From positions 40,089 through 98,019 of the forward strand of contig NZ_FNJU01000012.1 of assembly GCF_900104555.1 (NCBI RefSeq): 57,931 nucleotides of DNA, given 5' to 3'. Origin of the DNA: Litchfieldia salsa (GTDB taxonomy: Bacteria > Bacillota > Bacilli > Bacillales > Bacillaceae_L). The position numbers and the translations under genes are program-made. Shown here piece by piece: positions 1 through 8,084 of this stretch. Below the pieces are notes generated by a model. The model made no database searches, was not told the DNA's origin, and saw nothing but the letters and a program-made list of their open reading frames with translations. Each line of letters begins with the position of its first letter. Position 1 is the stretch's first letter.

Positions 1-163
1 ATTCGCGGGATTATCGTTCTATTTCGCGGGATTCGGTGCGAAGTTCGTGGGAAAAATAAGGACGCGCGCAACCGAAAAGGGGTTACGTGGGAATAAGTTT
101 GAAATTCGAGGGATTACCGTTCTATTTCGCGGAATTCGGTGCAAAGTTCGCGGGAAAAAAGAC
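1..163. repeat. Imperfect direct repeat, intergenic
   Basis: A block of about 50 bp (TTCGCGGGATT...TTCGGTGCGAAGTTCGTGGGAAAAA) occurs at about 1-56 and again, about 113 bp further on, at about 113-160 with few changes. Between them lies a decayed GTGGGAATAAG piece. GCGGGA-type words recur throughout. It lies downstream of the leftward MFS gene and has no coding potential. It may be the end of a longer array cut by the window edge. Confidence 0.7.
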
Positions 164-181
164 CACCCCCCTCGAGAGCTT

Positions 182-237
182 CAAGCCCCGTCAAATCTTG
201 CTTCCTAATCAGGGTCAGCAGGATATGTCGGGGCTTG
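182..237. terminator. Possible terminator or hairpin downstream of MFS gene
   Basis: CAAGCCCCG at 182-190 pairs perfectly with CGGGGCTTG at 229-237. The 38-nt loop holds a weaker TCCT/AGGA pairing. It lies just past the stop of the leftward MFS gene but has no clear T-run, so a terminator role is uncertain. Confidence 0.35.
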
Positions 238-256
238 CAATGTTCTTAAGTCTGTC

Positions 257-1429
257 TTAATGTTCTACCTGTGAATATGCTTTTTTACCATTTGTTATCA
301 TGACAAGAAACATCATGAAAAATAGGGAACTAATAATCACAAAAAAACTAATATTTTTAAAGAATTGGATAAACAATCCACCGACAGAGGGTCCAACTAA
401 ACTTCCTAGACTAAAGAAGATACCACACATTAAATTTCCTGTAGGTAGTAAGTGTTTTGGCATTAAATCTGCCATATAAGAGATTCCAAGAGAGAATGTC
501 GAACCTACGAACATACCAGCGATAAACAAACATAATACGAGACCGAAAAATGATTCCTCTAAAAAACTTGCAGAGGTGAAGCTTAAAAATCCGAGTAATA
601 GAATAAAACTCAATATTCTTTTACGTCCGAATTTGTCACTTAATATCCCTAATGGCAGTTGAAAGACAATTCCGCCTATGGCAAATGATGCTAGTAGAAC
701 AGAAACACTACTTACATCAATTCCAATTCTGAGTGCATAAACTGGAAAGCTCCCATTTAAGGAGGATTCTAAGAACCCATAAGCAAGTGGAGGGAGAAAA
801 GCAACCCATCCGTATTTCCAAGCTTGTGAAAATCTCTTTAACGTATCAAAAAATGAACTCATTTCTATATCTTGTTGCTCTGGGTGTTCATTTTTAAGTG
901 CAAATAAGAAGAGCCACCCTATCAAGCACAGTACCGAGGATAATATAAATGGAAGTGCCTCATTTATTTGGATGAGCGGTGTCATAAGGGGACCAACTGC
1001 AAAACCTACTCCGAAAAATAAACCATATAGAGATATATTGCGTCCTCTTTTATTCTCGGGAGAAAAGTCAGTGATCCAGGTTTGCGTTCCGAAATGTAAT
1101 GCATGATCACCGATTCCAATTAGTAAACGAAGAAAGAACCAAAACCAAAACGTCTTCCACAATGGAAAGAGTGCAAGTGCTACAAAAACTAATAATCCTC
1201 CAGCGATAATGATTGGTTTATATCCAAAGCGTCGAAGCGGCGCTTCCATGAATGGTGATGCGAGCAAAATACCTATGTACAATGCAGTGGCATTAAGTCC
1301 ATTTAAGAATGAAGAGACTCCACTGTTTTCAAAGATAACAGCAATCAATGGTAACAGTAGTCCTTGACTGAAACCAGATATTGCTACAATACTAACTAAT
1401 ATCCAAAAGCGCGAATTTGTGTTTTTCAT
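257..1429 (-). CDS. MFS efflux transporter (YfkF-like)
   Basis: A 12-helix major facilitator of about 390 residues, the usual family length, probably a proton-driven exporter in the cytoplasmic membrane. Two six-helix halves are visible, joined by a polar central loop (EHPEQQDIEM). The classical MFS motif A is well kept in the second half (GILSDKFGRKR) and degenerate in the first half (EAPLRRFGYK). The start is taken as ATG at 1429, with GGGG a few bases upstream; a TTG at 1441 is possible but has no ribosome site. It is divergent from the OsmC-type gene. In B. subtilis an MFS gene (yfkF) lies near yfkD, and yfkD is also nearby here, which suggests orthology. Substrate unknown. Confidence 0.85.
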   Translation of the reverse strand: MKNTNSRFWILVSIVAISGFSQGLLLPLIAVIFENSGVSSFLNGLNATALYIGILLASPFMEAPLRRFGYKPIIIAGGLLVFVALALFPLWKTFWFWFFLRLLIGIGDHALHFGTQTWITDFSPENKRGRNISLYGLFFGVGFAVGPLMTPLIQINEALPFILSSVLCLIGWLFLFALKNEHPEQQDIEMSSFFDTLKRFSQAWKYGWVAFLPPLAYGFLESSLNGSFPVYALRIGIDVSSVSVLLASFAIGGIVFQLPLGILSDKFGRKRILSFILLLGFLSFTSASFLEESFFGLVLCLFIAGMFVGSTFSLGISYMADLMPKHLLPTGNLMCGIFFSLGSLVGPSVGGLFIQFFKNISFFVIISSLFFMMFLVMITNGKKAYSQVEH

Positions 1430-1582
1430 CTGTAACCCCAATATCTGTTATTTTTCTTCCAACATCCATCATACAAAATTCAGGAGTGTTAGTCACCATC
1501 TAAAGACTTATTTGTTAATAGTTGTATTTGTGAAGAAATCCTTTAAAATAGATAGTACTTTAACCTGATATGGAGGATGAGT

Positions 1583-1975
1583 ATGGAATTTAAAATGAAA
1601 GAAGTTGGCTTCACAAGCGAATTTGAATTTGGTGAACTACATGTTGCAGGCGATGAGCAATATGGGTATAGACCTTTTCAATTGATGGTATCTGCAATTG
1701 TCGTATGTAGTGGTGGAGTATTAAGGAAAATTCTTGAAAAGAAAAGAATACATATCGAGGATATTACAATTAAATCAGAAGTAGAACGTAATGAAAGTGA
1801 AGCAAATCGGATTGAGAAAATTTCTATTCATTATGTTATAACTGGAAAAGATTTAAATGAAGGAAAGATATCACAGGCGATTGAACTTGCTAACAAAAAC
1901 TGTCCGATGACGCAATCTGTTAAGGGTAGTATTGAAATTGAGGAAACGTTTGAATTAGTCCAAACTAATGGTTGA
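1583..1975 (+). CDS. OsmC family protein
   Basis: A small cytosolic OsmC/Ohr-fold protein of about 130 residues. The family reduces organic hydroperoxides using two cysteines, or has less defined redox roles (YhfA group). The two expected cysteines are present: one in VVCSGGVLRKI at the start of the central helix and one in KNCPMTQSV. The ATG at 1577 directly abuts GGAGG (1572-1576), so the ATG at 1583, six bases after it, is the better start. It is divergent from the MFS gene and closed by its own strong terminator, so probably monocistronic. The substrate cannot be read from sequence. Confidence 0.85.
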   Translation: MEFKMKEVGFTSEFEFGELHVAGDEQYGYRPFQLMVSAIVVCSGGVLRKILEKKRIHIEDITIKSEVERNESEANRIEKISIHYVITGKDLNEGKISQAIELANKNCPMTQSVKGSIEIEETFELVQTNG

Positions 1976-1980
1976 ATTAC

Positions 1981-2014
1981 AAAACGTTAGGTGAAGCAGC
2001 CTAACGTTTTTTGT
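1981..2014 (+). terminator. Rho-independent terminator of the OsmC gene
   Basis: AAAACGTTAGG pairs with CCTAACGTTTT across an eight-base loop and is followed by TTTTTTG. Perfect 11-bp stem. Confidence 0.9.
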
Positions 2015-2142
2015 TGTCTACCTGAAACTGTGAGTTGGATGTGTATTCATCTTACCTACTTAAGAGACAATAATCTATAACTAACCTTAAAAAGAAGAAA
2101 AACAACCATTGCATAAGCAGAAGTTAGGGGAATGATTTTAAA

Positions 2143-2781
2143 ATGAGGCAATATCTTTGGAGAAGTATATTTTTTATAATTGGATTGTTTACGATTTCCT
2201 TAGGGATAAGTTTAACCATTAAAGCAGATCTAGGAGCAGGTGCATGGGATGCTTTAAATGTTGGATTATCAAACATGATTGGTTTGACAGTCGGAAGCTG
2301 GACAATTATTGTTGGTATTTTGCTAATTTTTTTAAATGCTTATTTATTAAGAGCAAAACCAGCATATTTGGCAATGCTGACTATAACACTTATAGGTTTT
2401 TTTATTGATTTTTGGCTTATCTATATGTTTGATGCTTGGGATCCATCTGGGTATGTTATTCAAGCCATTATCCTAGTAGTAGGAATTATTGCGTTGGCGC
2501 TAGGAATCTCTACATATTTGCAAGCTCGTTTTCCACTGTCACCAATTGATCAGTTAATGATCGCGATTAGGGAACGTCTAAATGTTAATTTAATGATTGC
2601 CAAAACAATTGGCGAACTAACCGCTTTACTTCTTGCGTTTATTTTCAAAGGGCCAATCGGTATTGGAACAATTGTTATTACTTTTTCCATCGGACCATTA
2701 ATCCAAGTGTTTTTTCCAATTTTAGAAAAATTTTTGCGTATTCTCAGTAAAAATGGTCATTTAGAAAAAAAGAATGGATAA
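2143..2781 (+). CDS. YczE/YitT-type integral membrane protein
   Basis: A 212-residue membrane protein with about five hydrophobic helices. The N-terminal signature RSIFFIIGLFTISLGISL and KADLGAGAWDALNVG is typical of the YczE/YyaS/YitT group, where a conserved aspartate sits in the first loop (DLGAGAWD). B. subtilis YczE is needed for surfactin/bacillaene production by an unknown mechanism; most members are uncharacterised. A weak AGGGG lies 12 bases before the ATG. It is followed 55 bp later by yfkD in the same direction with no terminator between, so the two may be cotranscribed. Confidence 0.75.
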   Translation: MRQYLWRSIFFIIGLFTISLGISLTIKADLGAGAWDALNVGLSNMIGLTVGSWTIIVGILLIFLNAYLLRAKPAYLAMLTITLIGFFIDFWLIYMFDAWDPSGYVIQAIILVVGIIALALGISTYLQARFPLSPIDQLMIAIRERLNVNLMIAKTIGELTALLLAFIFKGPIGIGTIVITFSIGPLIQVFFPILEKFLRILSKNGHLEKKNG

Positions 2782-2835
2782 TAAATCTTACCTTCGAAAA
2801 AACTAATAGCAAAGAATATGAAAGGAGTAAATTAT

Positions 2836-3693
2836 ATGAAATTTCTACTTCATTGCATTGCTGTTATCGTCCTTTTATTCAGTAGTTCTATCACTACATT
2901 TGCTGATAAAGTGAAAGAAGAACCAAAGGAAGAGAAGAAAGAAAATCAAGTAAATGAGAAAAAGTCTTCTGATGACAGTGAAAAATACCAAATTCCAAAC
3001 TCTGTCATGGATATCTCAAAAGAGAACACTTATCCAAATCCAACACAGGATTTACCATATTTACAACCAAGTGAACTAACAAAAGAATTGATTGAAACCG
3101 CTCAAGTGAATATTGAGAACCCTGATTTAATCAAAATTCTGAATGAATCATCGATTTCAACAACACCTTTAGCGATTGGGTACCGTGCAACGATTTATCT
3201 TGGACAATGGGCATTGAATTATGAATCAACAGAAACAAATGTGAACTGGGAATATCAGAAGATAAATACAAATTACTATGATAATCGTGGAGGAAAAGCT
3301 CCATATCAAATTCACTATAATCAAGAAGCACAGAAACAAGTTAAAGGCGGTTTAACTGCAAAAATTGAAAGTGCTGATGAAGTGAAAAAAATGATGTTAA
3401 TCACCGCAGCTAATAAAACAAAGCTACCACTCTCGTTTGAGACGATTATAGGTGCAGGTACGAAAAAAGACCAGGTATATAATATTCCACCGAAAAGATT
3501 AGGCTATTTATATGCCTATGCACCTGCAGTGAATGAAAAAGGGAAGGTAACCTATGGAGAGGTATACCTTGTCTTGAAGGGTAGTAAGAAAAGTATCGTT
3601 GTTAAAAACGTGACACATCAAGGGATTGGAGCATGGATACCTGTTCAGGATCATGCGTCATATGGATTTGTTGCTTCTGAGGTCCCTAAATAA
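2836..3693 (+). CDS. yfkD: YfkD-like secreted protein
   Basis: A 285-residue exported protein resembling the YfkD family of Bacillus, function unknown. The N-terminus is a signal peptide (KFLLHCIAVIVLLFSS, probable cleavage after TFA). It is followed by a very charged low-complexity linker (KEEPKEEKKENQVNEKK), then IPNSVMDIS and a globular domain with GYRATIYLGQWALNYES. The ATG at 2836 follows AAAGGAG with good spacing; the in-frame ATG at 2818 has none. No cysteine lipobox is seen, so the product is probably secreted or held at the membrane by an uncleaved signal. It may share a transcript with the upstream membrane protein. Confidence 0.8.
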   Translation: MKFLLHCIAVIVLLFSSSITTFADKVKEEPKEEKKENQVNEKKSSDDSEKYQIPNSVMDISKENTYPNPTQDLPYLQPSELTKELIETAQVNIENPDLIKILNESSISTTPLAIGYRATIYLGQWALNYESTETNVNWEYQKINTNYYDNRGGKAPYQIHYNQEAQKQVKGGLTAKIESADEVKKMMLITAANKTKLPLSFETIIGAGTKKDQVYNIPPKRLGYLYAYAPAVNEKGKVTYGEVYLVLKGSKKSIVVKNVTHQGIGAWIPVQDHASYGFVASEVPK

Positions 3694-3774
3694 GATCAAA
3701 ACTTATCCTACTATCATAAAGATTTGTCATTTTAAAATAAATCAAATACGATAGTACAGAAGGGAGAGGTTATT

Positions 3775-3972
3775 TTGGGTAACGCTATACACGACAAAGA
3801 TTCACAGATCAATTATTTGAAAAATCGTCTAAACATGTTTATAGATGTTATCGATTCTCTAGATCCCGAAAATACTGAATTAGAAGATATAGATCGTCTA
3901 ATCAAGATGCTTGATGACCTAGAGTTTAAGTATGACCAGTTTAAAAATGATTGGGAAGAAGACCAAAAATAA
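3775..3972 (+). CDS. Small SE1561/YfjT-like protein
   Basis: A 65-residue acidic, helical protein (DKDSQINYLKNRLNMF, DSLDPENTELEDIDRLIKMLDDLE) resembling the short SE1561/YfjT-type proteins of Bacilli, function unknown. Starts at TTG 3775, six bases after a strong AGGGAGAGG. The length and a charged helix-turn-helix-like pattern suggest a small coiled-coil protein in the cytosol. It ends directly before a strong terminator, so it is a single-gene unit. The family name is recalled, not searched. Confidence 0.7.
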   Translation: MGNAIHDKDSQINYLKNRLNMFIDVIDSLDPENTELEDIDRLIKMLDDLEFKYDQFKNDWEEDQK

Positions 3973-3998
3973 AACCGCTCTCTGAGCGGTTTTTTATA
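3973..3998 (+). terminator. Rho-independent terminator
   Basis: AACCGCTC-TCT-GAGCGGTT followed by T6, starting at the stop codon of the small upstream gene. Confidence 0.93.
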
Positions 3999-4022
3999 GT
4001 TTATGGCGTTGTTAAAAGTCAT

Positions 4023-4440
4023 GATTCCTGTCCGAAGTCAGGTCAGGTTCAGACTCGGTCGCGTTAGTAATAATAGACTCTGTCTGAAGTCAGTGCAGGT
4101 TTCGGACTCGATCGCAATAGTACTCATAGATTCTGTCTGAAGTCATTGCAGGTTCGGACTCGATCGCAGTTGTAATGGTAGATCCTGTCTGAATTCAGGG
4201 GATGTTGGGGACTCGATCGCAGTAGTACTCATAGACCCTGTCCGAAGTCAGGTCAGGTTCGGACTCGGTCGCGCTAGTAATGATAGATCCTGTCTGAAGT
4301 CAGTATAGGTTCAGACTCGGTCGCAGAAGTAATGATAGATCTTGTCCGAAGTCAGGTCAGGTTCAGACCGGGTTTCATCAAAAATTACAAATCCTGTCCG
4401 AATTCAGACCAAGTTCAGACTCGGGAGCATCTGAATTCAC
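4023..4440. repeat. Tandem array A: eight units of 52-53 bp
   Basis: Eight contiguous, diverged units of 52-53 bp fill most of the gap before the fumarase gene. A typical unit reads CCTGTCCGAAGTCAGGTCAG GTTCGGACTCGGTCGCGCTA, then GTAATGATAGAT. Each has the dyad GTCCGAA/TTCGGAC around an 11-nt loop. In some units both arms change together (GTCTGAA with TTCAGAC in unit 6), in others only one arm. There are no unique spacers. A related array begins at 57846. Function unknown. Confidence 0.92.
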
Positions 4441-4487
4441 TCAGTGCTGAACAATGTGCTTTCCGCTCTTCATAATTATGAAAAATC

Positions 4488-4501
4488 TGTAATCGTTTGC
4501 A
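4488..4501 (+). promoter_or_regulatory. cre-like CcpA site upstream of fumA
   Basis: TGTAATCGTTTGCA matches the CcpA consensus TGWAARCGYTWNCW at 13 of 14 positions. It lies just upstream of the proposed fumA -35 box, centred near -48. Confidence 0.55.
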
Positions 4502-4507
4502 TATGTC

Positions 4508-4536
4508 TTTCGTAATATCCTATTAGAAGTTATAAT
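4508..4536 (+). promoter_or_regulatory. Predicted SigA promoter of fumA
   Basis: TTTCGT, a 17-bp spacer, then a perfect TATAAT at 4531-4536. The -35 is weak. A start near 4543 would give a leader of about 100 nt. Confidence 0.5.
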
Positions 4537-4644
4537 TGTTATTGAAGAAAATGGTCAGAAAAGTTGCACATTAATGCATGTGTATGGCAACGTAATTTCA
4601 TTAATGATTCAATTCTATAGGGGAACAGGGGAGAGGTTATTACG

Positions 4645-6177
4645 ATGGAAAAACTTCAAGAAAGTATGTACAAGTTAATTGTAGAAACATCAACAAGACT
4701 TCCAAGAGATGTACGAAGAGCAATTGCTAAAGCGAAAGAACTTGAAAATGCTGGTACGCGTGCAGCCATGTCATTAGATACAATTACAAATAATATTAAA
4801 ATGGCAGACGATAATGTTTCACCAATCTGTCAGGATACAGGATTACCTACATTCAAAATAAAAACACCAGTTGGAGTTAACCAACTAAAAATAAAGGATG
4901 CCATTTATGCTGCCATTGCACAAGCCACTAAGGATGGAAAACTTCGTCCAAATTCAGTAGATTCATTAACTGGCGAAAATAGTGGAGATAATTTAGGATA
5001 TGGTACACCTGTTATTAAGTTTGAGCAATGGGAAAAAGATTATATCGATGCACGCTTAATTCTTAAAGGTGGAGGCTGTGAAAATAAGAACATCCAGTAT
5101 AGCCTACCATGTGAGCTAGATGGTCTTGGAAGAGCCGGACGTGATTTAGACGGTATCCGAAAATGTGTGATGCATTCAGTATACCAAGCACAGGGTCAAG
5201 GCTGTAGTGCCGGCTTTATAGGAGTTGGTATTGGAGGAGATCGCACATCAGGCTATGAGCTTGCAAAAGAGCAATTATTCCGTAGTGTAGAAGATGAAAA
5301 CACGCACGAAGATCTAAAGCAACTGGAAGAGTACGTGATGGAAAATGCCAATAAGTTAGGTATCGGTACAATGGGTTTTGGTGGGGAAACAACATTACTA
5401 GGCTGTAAAGTTGGCGTAATGAATCGAATTCCAGCAAGCTTCTTTGTTTCGGTTGCTTATAACTGTTGGGCTTTTCGTCGCCTCGGAGTTACAATTGATC
5501 AGCAATCAGGAGAGATCAACGATTGGTTATATCAAGAAGGAGACGAAATCGATTTTACTAAGGAAGCAGAAACCAATACAGATCAAGAGGATACAAAACT
5601 TGTAGATCTTCAAGCACCAATTACAGAAGAACAAATTCGAGAATTAAAAGTAGGGGATGTTGTTCGTATTAATGGACGGATGTTTACTGGACGTGATGCC
5701 ATTCATAAGTACTTAAGCGACCATGACGCGCCTGTTGATCTAGATGGGCAAATTATTTATCACTGTGGTCCGGTTATGCTGAAAGATGATGAAGGAAAAT
5801 GGCATGTTAAAGCAGCAGGGCCGACAACTAGTATTCGTGAAGAACCTTATCAAGGTGATATCATGAAGAAATTCGGAATTCGAGCTGTAATTGGAAAAGG
5901 CGGAATGGGCCCTAAAACGCTTGCTGCATTAAAAGAGCATGGTGGTGTGTATCTTAATGCAATTGGTGGTGCTGCCCAGTACTATGCGGACTGTATTAAG
6001 GGTGTAGACGGTGTTGATTTAATGCAATTTGGAATACCAGAAGCAATGTGGCACTTACAGGTTGAGGGCTTTACAGCAGTTGTGACAATGGATTCTCACG
6101 GTAACAGCCTACATGAAGATGTCGATAAATCATCATTAGAGAAATTGGCTCAATTTAAGGAGCCAGTATTTAAATAA
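4645..6177 (+). CDS. fumA: Fumarate hydratase, class I (Fe-S)
   Basis: Class I fumarase: interconverts fumarate and malate in the TCA cycle using an oxygen-sensitive [4Fe-4S] cluster. At 510 residues it is full length for the single-chain form, with an N-terminal fumerase domain (about 10-285) and a C-terminal domain (about 320-505). Likely cluster cysteines are in SPICQDTG, GGGCENKN and GQGCSAGF. Other family signatures are VGIGGDRTSGYE and IGKGGMG. B. subtilis relies on the unrelated class II enzyme, so this is a lineage difference. Good ribosome site (GGGGAGAGG), own promoter with a cre-like site, and a strong terminator shared with the convergent channel gene: a one-gene unit, probably carbon-regulated. 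Confidence 0.95.
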   Translation: MEKLQESMYKLIVETSTRLPRDVRRAIAKAKELENAGTRAAMSLDTITNNIKMADDNVSPICQDTGLPTFKIKTPVGVNQLKIKDAIYAAIAQATKDGKLRPNSVDSLTGENSGDNLGYGTPVIKFEQWEKDYIDARLILKGGGCENKNIQYSLPCELDGLGRAGRDLDGIRKCVMHSVYQAQGQGCSAGFIGVGIGGDRTSGYELAKEQLFRSVEDENTHEDLKQLEEYVMENANKLGIGTMGFGGETTLLGCKVGVMNRIPASFFVSVAYNCWAFRRLGVTIDQQSGEINDWLYQEGDEIDFTKEAETNTDQEDTKLVDLQAPITEEQIRELKVGDVVRINGRMFTGRDAIHKYLSDHDAPVDLDGQIIYHCGPVMLKDDEGKWHVKAAGPTTSIREEPYQGDIMKKFGIRAVIGKGGMGPKTLAALKEHGGVYLNAIGGAAQYYADCIKGVDGVDLMQFGIPEAMWHLQVEGFTAVVTMDSHGNSLHEDVDKSSLEKLAQFKEPVFK

Positions 6178-6186
6178 ATCAAAATC

Positions 6187-6230
6187 AAAAGTGCTTAGCT
6201 CTTTTTTATGAGTTAAGCACTTTTGCTTTT
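6187..6230. terminator. Bidirectional terminator between fumA and FNT gene
   Basis: AAAAGTGCTTA pairs with TAAGCACTTTT, with a further CTC/GAG pair and T-runs on both sides. It serves the two convergent genes. Confidence 0.88.
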
Positions 6231-7014
6231 AGTGAGTATCATCTAAAAATGGTTTGTTCACATAATGATACATGAATCCCATGAAAATCGAACCGCCAAT
6301 TAAATTGCCAATGGTTACTGGGATTAAATTTCTTACCACGCCATAAAAAGAAATACTTTCAGGATGATCGAGAACTAGCGCAATGGCAAAGGTGCACATA
6401 TTTGCAATACTATGCTCATAGCCAGAAATGAAGAAGCAAAACACAAATAAGACCATTGAAAATAATTTAGGTCCATCACTATCAAAATTCATTGGGATAA
6501 AGAAAGCTAAACAAACGAGCCAATTACATAGAATTGCTCTAAAGAAGAGTTCCATGATTGGAGCACTAACTTTTTTTTCAACAACACTTAATAAAAAACC
6601 ATTAACAGAAGATTCATTAAAGAGACCAGTCGTATAAATTAGAAGAGCAAAAGCGATCGCACCAAGAATATTCCCAATATAACTATAAGTCCATAATTTC
6701 CAAACTGCACTCCAAGCCATCTTCTTCCTTAGTGCTGCATATGTAAAGTAGAAGGTGTTACCGGTAAATAAGTCTCCACCTCCATAAGCAATTAAAATAA
6801 TTGCGGCCCCAAATGTTAGAGCTGCCATTGGATAGGTCAAAGGTGAGTGCTCAAGGAAGAAAAAACTACCTGTTTTAAAAGCAACAATAACACCAAATCC
6901 TATAAACATACTTGCAAGCATTGACCTTGCTAAATAACGTAAACGACTATTTTTGAAGATTTTATGTTTTTTTAGCGCAAGTTCTTCTACACCTTGTAAT
7001 GGTTTTATCTCCAT
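6229..7014 (-). CDS. Formate/nitrite transporter (FNT) family channel
   Basis: A 261-residue member of the FNT family, pentameric channels for small monovalent anions such as formate, nitrite or hydrosulfide. Six membrane segments are visible. The family hallmarks are present: ARSMLASMFIGFGV in the first helix, GGGDLFTGNTFYFTY in the second, the P-loop-like CNWLVCLAFF, and GYEHSIANMCTF, which carries the conserved central histidine. ATG at 7014 is preceded by AAGGGAGA at seven bases. It is convergent with fumA and stands alone; no formate dehydrogenase, pyruvate formate-lyase or nitrite reductase gene is adjacent, so the ion carried is undetermined. Confidence 0.9.
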   Translation of the reverse strand: MEIKPLQGVEELALKKHKIFKNSRLRYLARSMLASMFIGFGVIVAFKTGSFFFLEHSPLTYPMAALTFGAAIILIAYGGGDLFTGNTFYFTYAALRKKMAWSAVWKLWTYSYIGNILGAIAFALLIYTTGLFNESSVNGFLLSVVEKKVSAPIMELFFRAILCNWLVCLAFFIPMNFDSDGPKLFSMVLFVFCFFISGYEHSIANMCTFAIALVLDHPESISFYGVVRNLIPVTIGNLIGGSIFMGFMYHYVNKPFLDDTH

Positions 7015-7168
7015 ACACTATCTCCCTTTTTGAACTATTTTTATTATATCCACTGATGTTTAATTTATGTTTTTACTATATCATAGATGGAAAACTCTTC
7101 CCTGAATGAATTTGTCTGCTTTTGCAAAAAATAACCATAATATGCTGTAGTTTAGGGAGGGTCTTTTG

Positions 7169-7978
7169 GTGAAAAAGATCATTAGTATACTTGCAATGCT
7201 GGTAATAGCAATGTCATTTCAATCAAGCGTAAAAGCCAGCTATTCAAATCAACCAATTCACTGGGGATTTAAGAAAAGTCAGAACCATGAACCACCAAGT
7301 GCTGGAGAGGAACTAAATTTATTACTTGAGAACTATGGAACCTTTTATCTAGGTGATACCTCAAAGAAAGAGATCTATTTAACCTTTGATAATGGGTATG
7401 AAAATGGTTATACAGGACAAATTCTTGACGTTCTTAAGGAGAAAAATGTTCCTGCAACTTTTTTTGTAACAGGTCATTATTTAAAGGACCAACCAGATTT
7501 AGTCAAACGAATGGCTGAAGAGGGTCACATTGTTGGAAATCATTCATGGCATCATCCAGATTTAACAAAAGTTAGCGATAAACGACTTAGAAAAGAACTT
7601 GATTCAGTCAAAAATGAAACAGAACGATTAACCGGGCAAAAAGATGTTGCTTATCTTCGTCCACCGAGAGGGGTTTTTAGCGAAAGAACCCTTGCCTTAT
7701 CGAAGGACCTTGGATATCAAACGGTTTTTTGGTCGTTGGCTTTCGTGGACTGGCATGTCGATCAGCAAAGAGGCTGGGAATATGCTTATGATAATATTAT
7801 GAAACAAATTCATCCTGGAGCTATTCTTTTACTTCACACGGTATCAAAAGATAATGCAGAAGCGCTTGAAAAGGCGATTGATGAATTGCATGAACAAGGA
7901 TATAGCTTTCATAGTCTAGATCATTTAATGGCAAGTAAAATGAATCTAGATGAACCTTATCTCTTTGAATTGGACTAA
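7169..7978 (+). CDS. pdaA: Spore cortex polysaccharide deacetylase PdaA
   Basis: Peptidoglycan N-acetylmuramic acid deacetylase that helps form muramic delta-lactam in the spore cortex, needed for germination. The N-terminus is a signal peptide (KKIISILAMLVIAMSF, cleavage near VKA). The NodB domain (about 70-250) has TFDNGYENGYT with the metal-binding/catalytic aspartate pair region, HSWHHPD with the metal histidines, RPPRGVFSE and LLHTVSKDNAEAL. These match B. subtilis PdaA (YfjS) almost word for word. GTG at 7169 is the preferred start (AGGGAGGG seven bases upstream); TTG at 7166 is possible. In B. subtilis pdaA is SigG-controlled. Here CATAATA at 7136 resembles a SigG -10, but no -35 is at the right distance. 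Confidence 0.95.
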   Translation: MKKIISILAMLVIAMSFQSSVKASYSNQPIHWGFKKSQNHEPPSAGEELNLLLENYGTFYLGDTSKKEIYLTFDNGYENGYTGQILDVLKEKNVPATFFVTGHYLKDQPDLVKRMAEEGHIVGNHSWHHPDLTKVSDKRLRKELDSVKNETERLTGQKDVAYLRPPRGVFSERTLALSKDLGYQTVFWSLAFVDWHVDQQRGWEYAYDNIMKQIHPGAILLLHTVSKDNAEALEKAIDELHEQGYSFHSLDHLMASKMNLDEPYLFELD

Positions 7979-7983
7979 TTCTC

Positions 7984-8016
7984 ACACCTTTTGGGGCTAA
8001 CCAAAAGGTGTTTTCG
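7984..8016 (+). terminator. Rho-independent terminator of pdaA
   Basis: CACCTTTTGG pairs perfectly with CCAAAAGGTG across a short loop, followed by TTTT. Confidence 0.88.
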
Positions 8017-8084
8017 TATCTCATGAAGTATTTTTTGTTATACTAAAGAGTAGGAATAGGTCAAATTAAAAATGGAGTTGTCAT

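Noticed and set aside
4023-4440. CRISPR array
   Set aside because: Units of 52-53 bp are contiguous and similar along their whole length; there are no unique spacers between short repeats and no cas genes.
7103-7142. SigG promoter of pdaA
   Set aside because: CATAATA fits a SigG -10, but the TGAATT found upstream is 23 bp away rather than 17-18; not listed as a feature.
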